A stretch of DNA of 64,000 nt from Saccharomonospora glauca K62 (GTDB taxonomy: Bacteria > Actinomycetota > Actinomycetes > Mycobacteriales > Pseudonocardiaceae): contig NZ_CM001484.1 in the NCBI RefSeq assembly GCF_000243395.2, forward strand, positions 2,906,424 to 2,970,423. Direction: 5' to 3'. A program made the position numbers and the translations under genes. The notes beneath the pieces are model-generated. The model was not told where the DNA came from, did not search any database, and saw only the letters and a list, made by a program, of their open reading frames with translations. Positions 56,554 through 64,000 of the stretch are shown piece after piece; the first letter of the stretch is position 1, and each line of letters begins with the position of its first letter.

Positions 56554-57735
56554 TCACGAGAACGTGCCCGCGACCCACCCGGTGACCGCGTCCCACCACC
56601 GCGCCACGTCGTCGGTGTACTCCGCCGTGGCTCCCGACAGCGACAGTGCCACCGCGACCACGGCCACGAGCATCGGCAGGAGCACTCCCAGCACGGACAC
56701 CCGAGTGCGGTGCAACACCGCGGCGGCCTTGCCGTCGACGACCTTGGTGCCGAGCCGCAGACGCGTCAGGAAGGTGGACGGGTTCGAGCCCGACCGTCCG
56801 CTGTCGAGGAACTCCCGCAGCGTGGCCTGGAACCCCACGGTCACCACGAGGGAGGCGCCGTGCGCTTCGCAGAGCAGCAACGCGAGGTCCTCCGTGTTGG
56901 CCGTCGCGGGAAACGTCACGGCGCCGATTCCCAGGTCGTAGATGCGTTCGACGCCGGGCGCGTAGCCGTCCGGGTGGGCGGGCACGACGATCTCTGACGC
57001 GGCTTTCAGCGTTCGTGCCTCCATCGTGGTCGGATCGCCGACGACAACGTCCGGGACGAAGCCCATCCGCCGCATCGTGTCCGCCGCCTCCTCCACGCCG
57101 ATCAGCACGGGATCGTGGTGTCTGACGTAACGCTTCAACGCCTTGAGGTCCTCGGCGTGATCGGCACCGGGAGCGACGACCACGACGTGCCGGTCGTCCA
57201 GCGACACCCGTAGCTCCGGCACGCCCACACCGTCGAGGACGAGGCCCCGTTCCCGCCGCAGGAACTCGATCGTGTTCGCCGAGAAGGCCTCCAACTGCGC
57301 GGACATGCCCGTGTGAGCCTCCACGAGCTGGTCGGCGACGCTCTCGGGGGTCTGCACGGTCCCCTTGGCGACCTCGTGGCGCCCCACGTACACGCTGCCC
57401 TCGTGCAACCGGACCCTGCTGCCGTCACGCACCCGACGCAGTAACTCGCCACCGGCGTGGTCGATCAGTGGGACCCCGGCCTTCAGCAACACCTCGGGTC
57501 CCAGATTCGGGTAACGACCCGAGATGGACGGGGCCGCGTTGACCACGGCGGCGACCCGCGCCCGCACCAGCGCGTCGGCGGTCGCCCGATCCAGGTCCAC
57601 GTAGTCGATCACGGCGATCTCTCCGGGAGAAATCCGCCTCAGCACGTCTCGGACCCGGCGGCCGACACGCGCGGTGCCAGTGATGCCGGGCAGCGCGGGA
57701 GGCGTGGAGCGTGACAACAAGCCGGCGAGTTTCAT
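56554..57735 (-). CDS. steA: Putative cytokinetic ring protein SteA
   Basis: A 393-residue protein with a thiamine-pyrophosphokinase-like central region (LDDRHVVVVAPGADHAEDLKALKRYVRHHDPVLIGVEEAAD, VVGDPTTME) and a C-terminal membrane span (VSVLGVLLPMLVAVVAVALSL). It matches Rv1697/SteA, which works with SteB at the division septum in Corynebacterium. Start ATG at 57735. It lies downstream of recN as in mycobacteria, but no SteB/MctB-type gene follows. Confidence 0.87.
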   Translation of the reverse strand: MKLAGLLSRSTPPALPGITGTARVGRRVRDVLRRISPGEIAVIDYVDLDRATADALVRARVAAVVNAAPSISGRYPNLGPEVLLKAGVPLIDHAGGELLRRVRDGSRVRLHEGSVYVGRHEVAKGTVQTPESVADQLVEAHTGMSAQLEAFSANTIEFLRRERGLVLDGVGVPELRVSLDDRHVVVVAPGADHAEDLKALKRYVRHHDPVLIGVEEAADTMRRMGFVPDVVVGDPTTMEARTLKAASEIVVPAHPDGYAPGVERIYDLGIGAVTFPATANTEDLALLLCEAHGASLVVTVGFQATLREFLDSGRSGSNPSTFLTRLRLGTKVVDGKAAAVLHRTRVSVLGVLLPMLVAVVAVALSLSGATAEYTDDVARWWDAVTGWVAGTFS

Positions 57736-57837
57736 GCCGGGGATAGTGACAACGTCCGGTCCCGGCACAGGGTCGCCACGCCGGTGGCGCGCAGGGATGA
57801 CCTGGTCGCGGGATCGCGGACGCCCTCACGCGGGGTG

Positions 57838-59634
57838 TCAGGACGACGCCACCGACCGACGCTTTCCCCGCCGGGCCGCCGGAGCGGACGACTTCTTGAA
57901 CTCCTCGGCGGCGCGCAACAGCTCCTCCGCGTGTGCGCGACCGGTGGCCGTGTCGTCGAGACCGGCGAGCATCCGGGCCAATTCGGTGACCCGCTCGTCG
58001 GCGGCGAGCGCGCGAACCCCGCTGCGGGTCACGCCGTCGGCGGTCCCCTTGTCCACCACCAGGTGCCGGTCGGCGAACGCCGCTACTTGCGGCAGGTGGG
58101 TCACCACCAATACCTGGTGGGTGCGGGCCAGCCGCGCCAGCCGACGACCGATCTCCACGGCGGCTCGACCCCCGACCCCGGCGTCGACCTCGTCGAACAC
58201 CAAGGTCTGCACCGTGTCCGCGTGGGCGAGCACGACCTCGATGGCCAGCATCACGCGGGAGAGTTCCCCGCCCGAGGCCGCCTTGTGCACCGGCAGAGCG
58301 GGTGCCTTCGCGTGCGCCCGCAGCAGGAATTCCACGTCGTCCACACCGTCGGGCCCGGCGGCGAGAGTGCGGCCGTCCACGGTCAACGCCGTCTTCTCCG
58401 CCGGATCGACCTCCCTGCCGCGGACCACGACCTCGATCGTCGCCTGTCCCATGGCCAGCCCCGCCAACTCGTCGGTGATCCGTTCCGCGAGTTCGGCGGC
58501 GGCGCTCCGGCGGGCCGCCGACAGACGCGCGGCGTGCTCCGCCAGCTCACCGGCCAGAGCGTCCCGGCGCGCCGCGAGCTTGTCGAGCGCCTCCTCCGAG
58601 GTGTCCATGCTCTCCAGCCGGGCCCGCGCATCCTCGGCCCACGCCAGCACTCCGTCGATGTCGGCCGCGTACTTGCGAGTGAGCTTCTTCAGCTCGGCCT
58701 GCCGCGCGAGGATCGCCTCCAGTCGCTCCGGGTCGGCGTCGAGGGCGTCGAGGTACGCGGTGAGTTCGCGTTCCACCTCCCCGAGCAGCACCGACGCCTC
58801 GACCACGCGCGGTTCGAGGTCTCGCAGCTCGGCGTCCTCGGCCGCGCCGAGCCTGCGTCCGGCCTCGGCGAGCAACCCGAGCGCCCCCGGCAGGTCGGGG
58901 TCGCCGTCGGCGGCCCCGGCGATCGCCAGCCGCGCCGCGGCGGCCGCGTCGCGCAGCTCGTCCACGGCGGTCAGTCTCCTGACCTGTTCCGTCAGCTCGA
59001 CGTCCTCACCCGGCGCCGGGTTCACGGCCTCGATCTCGGTCAGCCCGTGGCGCAGCAGATCGGCCTGCTGCGCCAGCTCCCGCGAGCGCGCCCGCCGTTC
59101 CGTCAGTTCGCGGGCCACGGCGAGCCACTCCCGCCGAACCCGCCGGTAGTCGGCCAGCGGCTCGGCGACGGCGTCCCCCGCGAACCGGTCCAACACGGAC
59201 CGTTGCTCGGCGGGACGCAACAATCGCAATTGGTCGTTCTGCCCGTGGACGGCCAGGACCTGCTCGGCCAGCTCCCCGAGCACCCCCACCGGCACCGAGC
59301 GACCCCCGAGGTGGGCACGCGACCGGCCGTCCGCGCCAACCGAACGCACGGCGATCACGCTGCCGTCCTCGTCCACATCGGCCCCGGCGTCGGACAGGAT
59401 CTTCACCGCCTGCTCACCCTCGACGTCGGTGAACCGCCCCTCCACGATGGCCTTCGGCGACCCCGCCCGTACCTTGGAGGCGTCCGAGCGCCCGCCGGAC
59501 AACAGGTGCAAGCCGGTGACGACCATCGTTTTCCCGGCCCCGGTCTCTCCGGTGACCACCGTGAACCCCTGATGCAGTTCGAGGGCGGCCTCCTCGATCA
59601 CTCCGAGGCCCTGGATACGCATCTCGGCCAGCAC
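57838..59634 (-). CDS. recN: DNA repair protein RecN
   Basis: A 598-residue SMC-like ATPase for double-strand break repair. EMRIQGLGVIEEAALELHQGFTVVTGETGAGKTMVV holds the Walker A near residue 30; a central coiled coil rich in Glu, Arg and Leu follows; HKAASGGELSRVMLAIEVVLA is the ABC signature, TLVFDEVDAGVGGRAA the Walker B, and HQVLVVTHLPQVAAFAD the end. GTG at 59634 is exactly 7 bases after TACGGT, so a leaderless start is likely. Confidence 0.95.
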   Translation of the reverse strand: MLAEMRIQGLGVIEEAALELHQGFTVVTGETGAGKTMVVTGLHLLSGGRSDASKVRAGSPKAIVEGRFTDVEGEQAVKILSDAGADVDEDGSVIAVRSVGADGRSRAHLGGRSVPVGVLGELAEQVLAVHGQNDQLRLLRPAEQRSVLDRFAGDAVAEPLADYRRVRREWLAVARELTERRARSRELAQQADLLRHGLTEIEAVNPAPGEDVELTEQVRRLTAVDELRDAAAAARLAIAGAADGDPDLPGALGLLAEAGRRLGAAEDAELRDLEPRVVEASVLLGEVERELTAYLDALDADPERLEAILARQAELKKLTRKYAADIDGVLAWAEDARARLESMDTSEEALDKLAARRDALAGELAEHAARLSAARRSAAAELAERITDELAGLAMGQATIEVVVRGREVDPAEKTALTVDGRTLAAGPDGVDDVEFLLRAHAKAPALPVHKAASGGELSRVMLAIEVVLAHADTVQTLVFDEVDAGVGGRAAVEIGRRLARLARTHQVLVVTHLPQVAAFADRHLVVDKGTADGVTRSGVRALAADERVTELARMLAGLDDTATGRAHAEELLRAAEEFKKSSAPAARRGKRRSVASS

Positions 59635-59669
59635 GCCAACCACCGTAGCGACAGCCCGCGACGAGGTAA

Positions 59670-60593
59670 CTAACCCCGGCGGGCGTGCCGCTCCCTCCAT
59701 CCCGTGACCGGCAGCGAGAACTTGTGCACCAACCGGTCGGTGAACGGACCGTCCCACAGCCGCGCCAGGCGTACCGGCACCTCGCCGGCCACGACCCGAA
59801 CCCGGGAGCCCGGCTCCAGATCGACGTGCCGCAGCCCGTCACACGTCAACACCGCGGGCGAGCCGTCCGGGTCGACCTGCACGGTGATCACCGACGAGCG
59901 CGACACCACGAGCGGACGCGAGAACATCGCGTGGGCGTTGCTCGGGACGACCAGCAGTGCCTCCACCTCCGGCCACACCACGGGACCACCGGCCGAGAAG
60001 GCGTAGGCCGTCGACCCCGTCGGCGTCGAGCACAGCACGCCGTCGCACCCGAACGACGACACCGGTCTTCCGTCGACCTCGATCAACGCGTCGAGGACGC
60101 GTTCCCGCGAGCACTTCTCGACGCTCGCCTCGTTCAGCGCCCACGTCCGGGCCACCACGGCGTCGTCGAGCGTCACCGTGACGTCCACCGTCATGCGTTC
60201 CTCGATGCGGTAGCGGCGCTCCACCACGCGGTCCACCGTGTCGCCCAGGGCGTGGTAGTCGGCCTCGGTGAGGAAACCCATGCGCCCGAGGTTCACGCCC
60301 AGCACCGGGACCCCGGCGGGCCGCGCCACCTCCGCCGCCCTCAGCAGGGTTCCGTCGCCCCCGAGGACCAGTACCAGTTCCGCGCCTTGCGCCGGGTCCT
60401 CGGACGGCGCCAGCACGGCACACGGCAATTCCCGGTCGGGCGGTTCGACGAGTCGGCGGACCTCCTCGTCGAGCACCCGCAACCCGATGCCGGCGGCGGC
60501 GAGCCGGACCGCGACCTCCCCGGCGGCGTCGCGCGTCGTGTCCCGATCGGGGTGGACGACCAACAACACCTCTCGGCGCCCGGACTCGGTCAC
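59670..60593 (-). CDS. nadK: NAD kinase
   Basis: A 307-residue kinase making NADP from NAD. GGDGTLLRAAE is the nucleotide motif, followed by VLGVNLGRMGFLTEAD, ALNEASVEK, GDGVLCSTPTGSTAYAFSAGGPVVWPEVEALLV and PDGSPAVLTCDG. The gene lies between tlyA and recN exactly as ppnK in mycobacteria and overlaps the tlyA end by 4 bases. Confidence 0.95.
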   Translation of the reverse strand: MTESGRREVLLVVHPDRDTTRDAAGEVAVRLAAAGIGLRVLDEEVRRLVEPPDRELPCAVLAPSEDPAQGAELVLVLGGDGTLLRAAEVARPAGVPVLGVNLGRMGFLTEADYHALGDTVDRVVERRYRIEERMTVDVTVTLDDAVVARTWALNEASVEKCSRERVLDALIEVDGRPVSSFGCDGVLCSTPTGSTAYAFSAGGPVVWPEVEALLVVPSNAHAMFSRPLVVSRSSVITVQVDPDGSPAVLTCDGLRHVDLEPGSRVRVVAGEVPVRLARLWDGPFTDRLVHKFSLPVTGWRERHARRG

Positions 60594-61426
60594 GAAGGCC
60601 CCTTCCTCACCGCGGCGCGAACCATCTCGTCACGCCGCTGTTTTCCGGCGGAGCCACTGTCCTCCTCCGGAGCCTCCTTGCGCAACCATGCGAAGTACTC
60701 GACGTTGCCGGACGGCCCCGGTAGCGGGCTCGCCACCACGCCCAGGGTCCGCAGTCCACAGTTCGTGGCCTCGGTGAGCACCTCCGACACGGCTTCCGCC
60801 CGTAGCTCGGGATCGCGCACCACCCCACCGCTGCCGAGCCGTTGCCGCCCGACCTCGAACTGGGGCTTCACCATCGGCAGCAGGTCGGCTCCCTCCGCCG
60901 CGCAGTGCGCCAGCGCGGGCAGGACGAGCCGCAGGGAGATGAACGACAGATCCGCGACCACGAGATCGACCACGCCCCCGATCGCGTCCGGGGTCAACGT
61001 GCGCACGTTGGTCTTGTCCAACACCGTGACCCGGTCGTCGGTGCGCAGCCGCCAGTCGAGCAGGCCCCGGCCGACGTCGACCGCGACGACGGAACCCGCC
61101 CCGTGACGCAGCAGCACGTCGGTGAACCCGCCGGTGGACGCGCCCGCGTCGAGACACCGGCGTCCTTCCACCGTCAGGCCTTGAGGGGTGAATTCCTCCA
61201 GCGCGCCGAGCAGTTTGTACGCTCCCCGCGACGCCCATCCGGGATCGTCGTCGGTGCGCACCACGATCGCGGCATCGGGTTCGACGCTGGTCGCCGGTTT
61301 CTTCGCGACCAGCCCGCGCACCGTCACCCTCCCCTCCGTGATGAGCGTGGAAGCGTGTTCCCTCGACCTGGCCAGGCCACGGCGCACGAGTTCGGCGTCA
61401 AGACGAGCCCTACGCGGCACGATCAC
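60590..61426 (-). CDS. tlyA: 16S/23S rRNA cytidine-2'-O-methyltransferase TlyA
   Basis: A 278-residue methyltransferase with an N-terminal S4 domain (RRARLDAELVRRGLARSREHASTLITEGRVTVRG) and a FtsJ/RrmJ-like domain (CLDAGASTGGFTDVLLRHGAGSVVAVDVG; LVVADLSFISLRLVLP; MVKPQFEVGR). TlyA modifies C1409 of 16S and C1920 of 23S rRNA and affects capreomycin sensitivity. GTG start overlaps the small gene upstream by 4 bases; the second GTG two codons on is also possible. Confidence 0.93.
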   Translation of the reverse strand: MIVPRRARLDAELVRRGLARSREHASTLITEGRVTVRGLVAKKPATSVEPDAAIVVRTDDDPGWASRGAYKLLGALEEFTPQGLTVEGRRCLDAGASTGGFTDVLLRHGAGSVVAVDVGRGLLDWRLRTDDRVTVLDKTNVRTLTPDAIGGVVDLVVADLSFISLRLVLPALAHCAAEGADLLPMVKPQFEVGRQRLGSGGVVRDPELRAEAVSEVLTEATNCGLRTLGVVASPLPGPSGNVEYFAWLRKEAPEEDSGSAGKQRRDEMVRAAVRKGPS

Positions 61427-61638
61427 ACCTTGTCGATGGAGGACAGCGCCGCGGACAGCGCGGTGTGCACGGTGTCGAAGCGTTCGACGTGGTCGGCGAG
61501 GGGCAGCTCGTCGAGGTCGTCGAGCGCGGCGACGGCGCTGTCGATGGCCGCGACGGGGTCGACACTCGGGTCCTGCGGCCGGTGACCGGGCGGCGGGCCG
61601 GGGACCGGCCGGGGCGCGGATTCAGTCTCTGCGTGCAC
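61423..61638 (-). CDS. Small conserved acidic protein before tlyA
   Basis: A 71-residue protein: a Pro-rich head and an acidic helix-forming tail (AAIDSAVAALDDLDELPLADHVERFDTVHTALSAALSSID). It occupies the position of Rv1693, a tiny ORF between the HAD phosphatase and tlyA. It overlaps tlyA (GTGA) and lies 50 bases after the HAD gene. Function unknown. Confidence 0.7.
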   Translation of the reverse strand: MHAETESAPRPVPGPPPGHRPQDPSVDPVAAIDSAVAALDDLDELPLADHVERFDTVHTALSAALSSIDKV

Positions 61639-61688
61639 TCCACAACGCTAACCGATTCGAATGCCGACTCGCTGTTACCCACGACCGT

Positions 61689-62693
61689 TCAGCCGAGGCC
61701 CAACGACGTGAGCGCCTCCTCCGCTCGGGGGTCCGCCGCGCGCACGTTCGTCACCGACGACGACCAGGCGACGTAGCACAAGTGACGCAGCAGGTGGAGC
61801 CGATCGGCGGCGGGCTCGGTGGACTCCACCGTGGCCACGGAGTCCGCCACGGTCACCCGCCATCCGGGCCTCGGGCCGATCTCCAGGTCAGTGGCACTCA
61901 CCCAGTGGGTCAACGCCGTCAGGTCGGCGGCTAGGTAGTCGGGCCGTTCCCCGGGTTCGGCCGCCAGCAGCCGTCGCGCCGTCGCCACTCCCGTGAGGAC
62001 CACGAGCGAGCGGTAGCCCGCCGCGGCGGCACCGGCGATGTCGGTGTCGAGCCGATCACCGACGACCAGGGCGGACGTCGCCCCGGCGGAACTCGCCGCC
62101 GTCCGGAGCAGTGGCGCCTCGGGCTTACCCGCCACCATGGGTTCCCGGTCGGTGGCCGCCCGGAGAGCGGCGACCATGGCTCCGTTTCCGGGGAGCTGGC
62201 CACGCTCGGTGGGCAGGGTGGCGTCCAGGTTGCACGCCACCCACAACGCGCCGTCGCGCACGGCGAGACAGGCTTCCGCGAGGTCGCTCCATCCCGTGTC
62301 GGGCGAGTGCCCTTGCACCACGGCGGCGACGTCGGTCCCGTACTGCCGTGTGGGGCGCAGCCCTACCGCCCGTACCTCCGCTTCCAGCGAGGCCGCGCCG
62401 ACCACGAGCACCACCGCCCCGGCGGGCAGGTGTTCCCGCAACAACGCGGCGCCGGCCTGGGCGCTGGTGCTCACCTCCACGGGCTCCGCCGTGACGCCGA
62501 CCTTCCCGAGATGCTCGGTCACCGCCTCCGGCGACTTGGACGCGTTGTTCGTCACGAACCGCACGGGACGACCCCGTTTTCGCACGTGGGCGATGGCCTC
62601 GGCCGCGCCGGGGATCGGACGCGTCCCGTGGTACACGGTGCCGTCGAGATCGAACAGCACCGCGTCGTGGCGGTCGAGCAGTGTCTCCGCCAT
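61689..62693 (-). CDS. HAD-IIA family hydrolase
   Basis: A 334-residue phosphatase of the NagD-like group: DAVLFDLDGTVYHGTRPIPGA (nucleophile Asp), VRFVTNNASKSPEAV (motif II), GKPEAPLLRTA with the motif III lysine, and ALVVGDRLDTDIAGAAAAGYRSLVVLTGV. Rv1692, a glycerol-3-phosphate phosphatase, lies at the same place in mycobacteria; the same activity is plausible. A C-terminal extension of about 80 residues is present. ATG shares one base with the preceding TGA. Confidence 0.9.
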   Translation of the reverse strand: MAETLLDRHDAVLFDLDGTVYHGTRPIPGAAEAIAHVRKRGRPVRFVTNNASKSPEAVTEHLGKVGVTAEPVEVSTSAQAGAALLREHLPAGAVVLVVGAASLEAEVRAVGLRPTRQYGTDVAAVVQGHSPDTGWSDLAEACLAVRDGALWVACNLDATLPTERGQLPGNGAMVAALRAATDREPMVAGKPEAPLLRTAASSAGATSALVVGDRLDTDIAGAAAAGYRSLVVLTGVATARRLLAAEPGERPDYLAADLTALTHWVSATDLEIGPRPGWRVTVADSVATVESTEPAADRLHLLRHLCYVAWSSSVTNVRAADPRAEEALTSLGLG

Positions 62694-63766
62694 CAGCTCG
62701 TGAGCTCCGCGGCCCGTTCGGCGGCGTCGGTCTCCTCCTCCAGGTCGGCCTCGGCGGCGTGGAGGAACCAGCGCACCGCTTCCTCCGTGCGACCGGCGGC
62801 GGCCAGGTTGTCCGCGTAGGCGTAGAACAACCGGTGGCTCCACGGTTCCCGGCGCCGGGGATCGAGGTCGGTGCCTTGAAGCGACACGACGGCGGCGTCG
62901 AGCTGTCCGAGGTCGCGCCGCGCCCCGGCGGCGACGATCCTGAGTTCGACCTCGATCTCCTTGGGCAGCGCGGAGGTGTCGGTCTCCTTGGCCACGTCCA
63001 GTGCCCGTTCGGGACGTCCCAGCGCCCGCTCCGCGTCGGCGATCACCGCGACGTGGATGTCGGTTCGCGTCATGCGTCGCACCGCGCGCAGTTCGGACAG
63101 GGCCTCCGCCCACTCCCCGGCGTGGTAGGCCGCCAAGCCGACGGCCTCACGCACGACGGCGATCCGCGAGGCCTTCGCCTTGGCGTATCGGGCGTGGGCG
63201 AGCGCCGCCTCGGGGTCCTCGTCGAGGAGCATTCCCGCGGCGACGAGATGCCGGCCGACCCGCTCGGCCAGGTCCTTCGGCAAGGAACGCAGCTCACGCC
63301 GCGCCTCGATGTCGAGGTCACTGAAGCTCACGGAGTCGGGAAGCTCCGGAGCCGAGAGAAGCTCGCGGGCCGCGACGTCGTCGCGCTTCGGGGGGCGCGT
63401 CCCCCCGTTCCTGCTGGGACGGTCCTGCGCGGAACGCTGCCCACGCTCGTCGCGCCTTTTGTCGGGGCCTCGGCGTTCGTCACGCCGGTCGAAAGAACGT
63501 CGATCGCCTCGGCGGAAGTCGTCACGCCGCTCGTCACGCTTCCGGCCCGGCCGGTCGTCGTACTGCCGTCGAGCACCACGCCGCTCGAAAGAATCACGGT
63601 CCCGGCCATCGCGTCCCCGACGGTCCCGTTCGAACTTTCCGTTACGGCCCGGCGCGCCACGGCGCTCACCGAATTTCTTGTTTCCCTCACGCGAACCGTG
63701 ATCACGACGATCCGGTCGGCCGGACCTTCTGTCGTCACCCTTGCCGCGCGGACCATTCTCGGACAC
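62693..63766 (-). CDS. TPR-like protein with an Arg/Asp-rich disordered N-terminus
   Basis: About 357 residues. The first 115 are nearly all Arg, Asp, Gly, Glu and Lys (repeats such as RRDERRG, RDRRGRDGRD), an RNA-binding-protein-like low-complexity tract. From about 125 the protein is a helical tetratricopeptide-like array (LPKDLAERVGRHLVAAGMLLDEDPEAALAHARYAK, VVREAVGLAAYHAGEWAEALSELRAVRRM). It corresponds to Rv1691 in position. GTG at 63766 has AGGAG upstream; an ATG at 63784 is possible. Function unknown. Confidence 0.85.
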   Translation of the reverse strand: MSENGPRGKGDDRRSGRPDRRDHGSREGNKKFGERRGAPGRNGKFERDRRGRDGRDRDSFERRGARRQYDDRPGRKRDERRDDFRRGDRRSFDRRDERRGPDKRRDERGQRSAQDRPSRNGGTRPPKRDDVAARELLSAPELPDSVSFSDLDIEARRELRSLPKDLAERVGRHLVAAGMLLDEDPEAALAHARYAKAKASRIAVVREAVGLAAYHAGEWAEALSELRAVRRMTRTDIHVAVIADAERALGRPERALDVAKETDTSALPKEIEVELRIVAAGARRDLGQLDAAVVSLQGTDLDPRRREPWSHRLFYAYADNLAAAGRTEEAVRWFLHAAEADLEEETDAAERAAELTS

Positions 63767-63846
63767 GCGTTCTCCTGCCTGCATTACCGTGACGTGCCAG
63801 CGCTGTTGGCGGCCATGACACCACTATGGACGTAGACACACCGAAA

Positions 63847-63870
63847 GGCCCGTCAGGTGTCTGACGGGCC
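63847..63870 (-). terminator. Terminator of the rRNA operon
   Basis: A perfect 10-bp stem GGCCCGTCAG/CTGACGGGCC with a 4-base loop, followed on the minus strand by TTTCGG, 16 bases after the 5S gene. Confidence 0.85.
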
Positions 63871-63885
63871 CCGGCTGGAAGAATA

Positions 63886-64000
63886 TGTTCGGCGGTGTCC
63901 TACTCTCCCACACCCCGGCGGGTGCAGTACCATCGGCGCTGGTGGGCTTAGCTTCCGGGTTCGGAATGGGACCGGGCGTTTCCCCACCGCTATTACCACC
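63886..64000 (-). rRNA. rrf: 5S ribosomal RNA (5' end cut by the window edge)
   Basis: The reverse complement has the 5S core GGGAAACGCCCGGTCCCATTC, CGAACCCGGAAGCTAAGCCC, CCAGCGCCGATGGTACTG and AGTAGGACACCGCCGAACA. About 115 of roughly 118-120 bases are inside. It is the last gene of a minus-strand rRNA operon whose 23S and 16S genes would lie beyond 64000. Confidence 0.95.

Overview
The window is high-GC (about 70%) chromosomal DNA from an actinobacterium. Gene content and protein style point to Pseudonocardiaceae, probably Saccharomonospora or a close relative: ESX/EspG and DUF3558 lipoprotein genes, a Psp system of ClgR-PspA-PspM type, a MoxR/DUF58/transglutaminase triad, and many genes that appear leaderless with GTG starts. 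The genus is an inference; no 16S sequence is present. There is no phage, insertion sequence, CRISPR array or integrated island. Almost all genes are core or lineage-core, packed in operons with ATGA/GTGA overlaps.

Layout. (1) 1-4.0 kb: ArsA-like ATPase, two SRPBCC proteins, a phosphoesterase and a FadD15-type acyl-CoA ligase, an order also known around Rv2184c-Rv2187 of M. tuberculosis. (2) 4.1-6.7 kb: a TetR regulator diverging from a DrrAB exporter. (3) 6.7-10.9 kb: the head of the dcw division cluster read leftward (mraZ, rsmH, ftsL, ftsI), with a candidate MraZ operator and mraW-type leader RNA; the cluster stops after ftsI. (4) 11-13.4 kb: four overlapping genes related to type VII secretion. 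(5) 13.7-18.6 kb: MoxR ATPase, DUF58 protein and transglutaminase membrane protein. (6) 18.7-24.5 kb: DUF3040, dinB, methyltransferase, an orphan ParA, nei2 and pyrD. Between nei2 and pyrD lies a 12-codon ORF with an almost full-length anti-16S Shine-Dalgarno, followed by strongly structured RNA. (7) 24.5-31.1 kb: a degenerate amidase-like protein, then pspM, pspA, clgR, cinA-C, pgsA and rimO on the minus strand. (8) 31-43 kb: argA-type acetyltransferase, menC, ftsK, an acyltransferase, an EamA permease, RNase J, dapA, a Ser/Thr kinase, an ACT protein and thyX; much of this matches Rv2743c-Rv2754c. (9) 43-47 kb: a ribbon-helix-helix/DUF4097 pair, a YcaQ-like protein, a GNAT enzyme and a membrane protein. 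(10) 47-64 kb: rluB, scpB, scpA, a small protein, parA, xerD, NUDIX, pyrG, steA, recN, nadK, tlyA, a small ORF, a HAD phosphatase and a TPR protein. This follows Rv1691-Rv1711 except that aroA occupies the place where SteB/MctB would be expected. The window ends inside a minus-strand 5S rRNA gene with its terminator.

Functionally the region joins cell-envelope growth and division (dcw genes, FtsK, SteA, PgsA, MenC, DapA, kinase), envelope stress (Psp/ClgR), chromosome maintenance (ScpAB, ParA, XerD, RecN, Nei2, DinB) and nucleotide synthesis (PyrD, PyrG, ThyX, NadK). The points most worth a second look are the leader locus before pyrD, the His-tailed RHH gene with a palindrome over its start codon, the ParA partner before ScpAB, the catalytically degenerate allophanate-hydrolase-like protein, and the regular -10-to-start spacing of leaderless genes. 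Products are assigned from recognisable motifs and remembered families; no database search was run.
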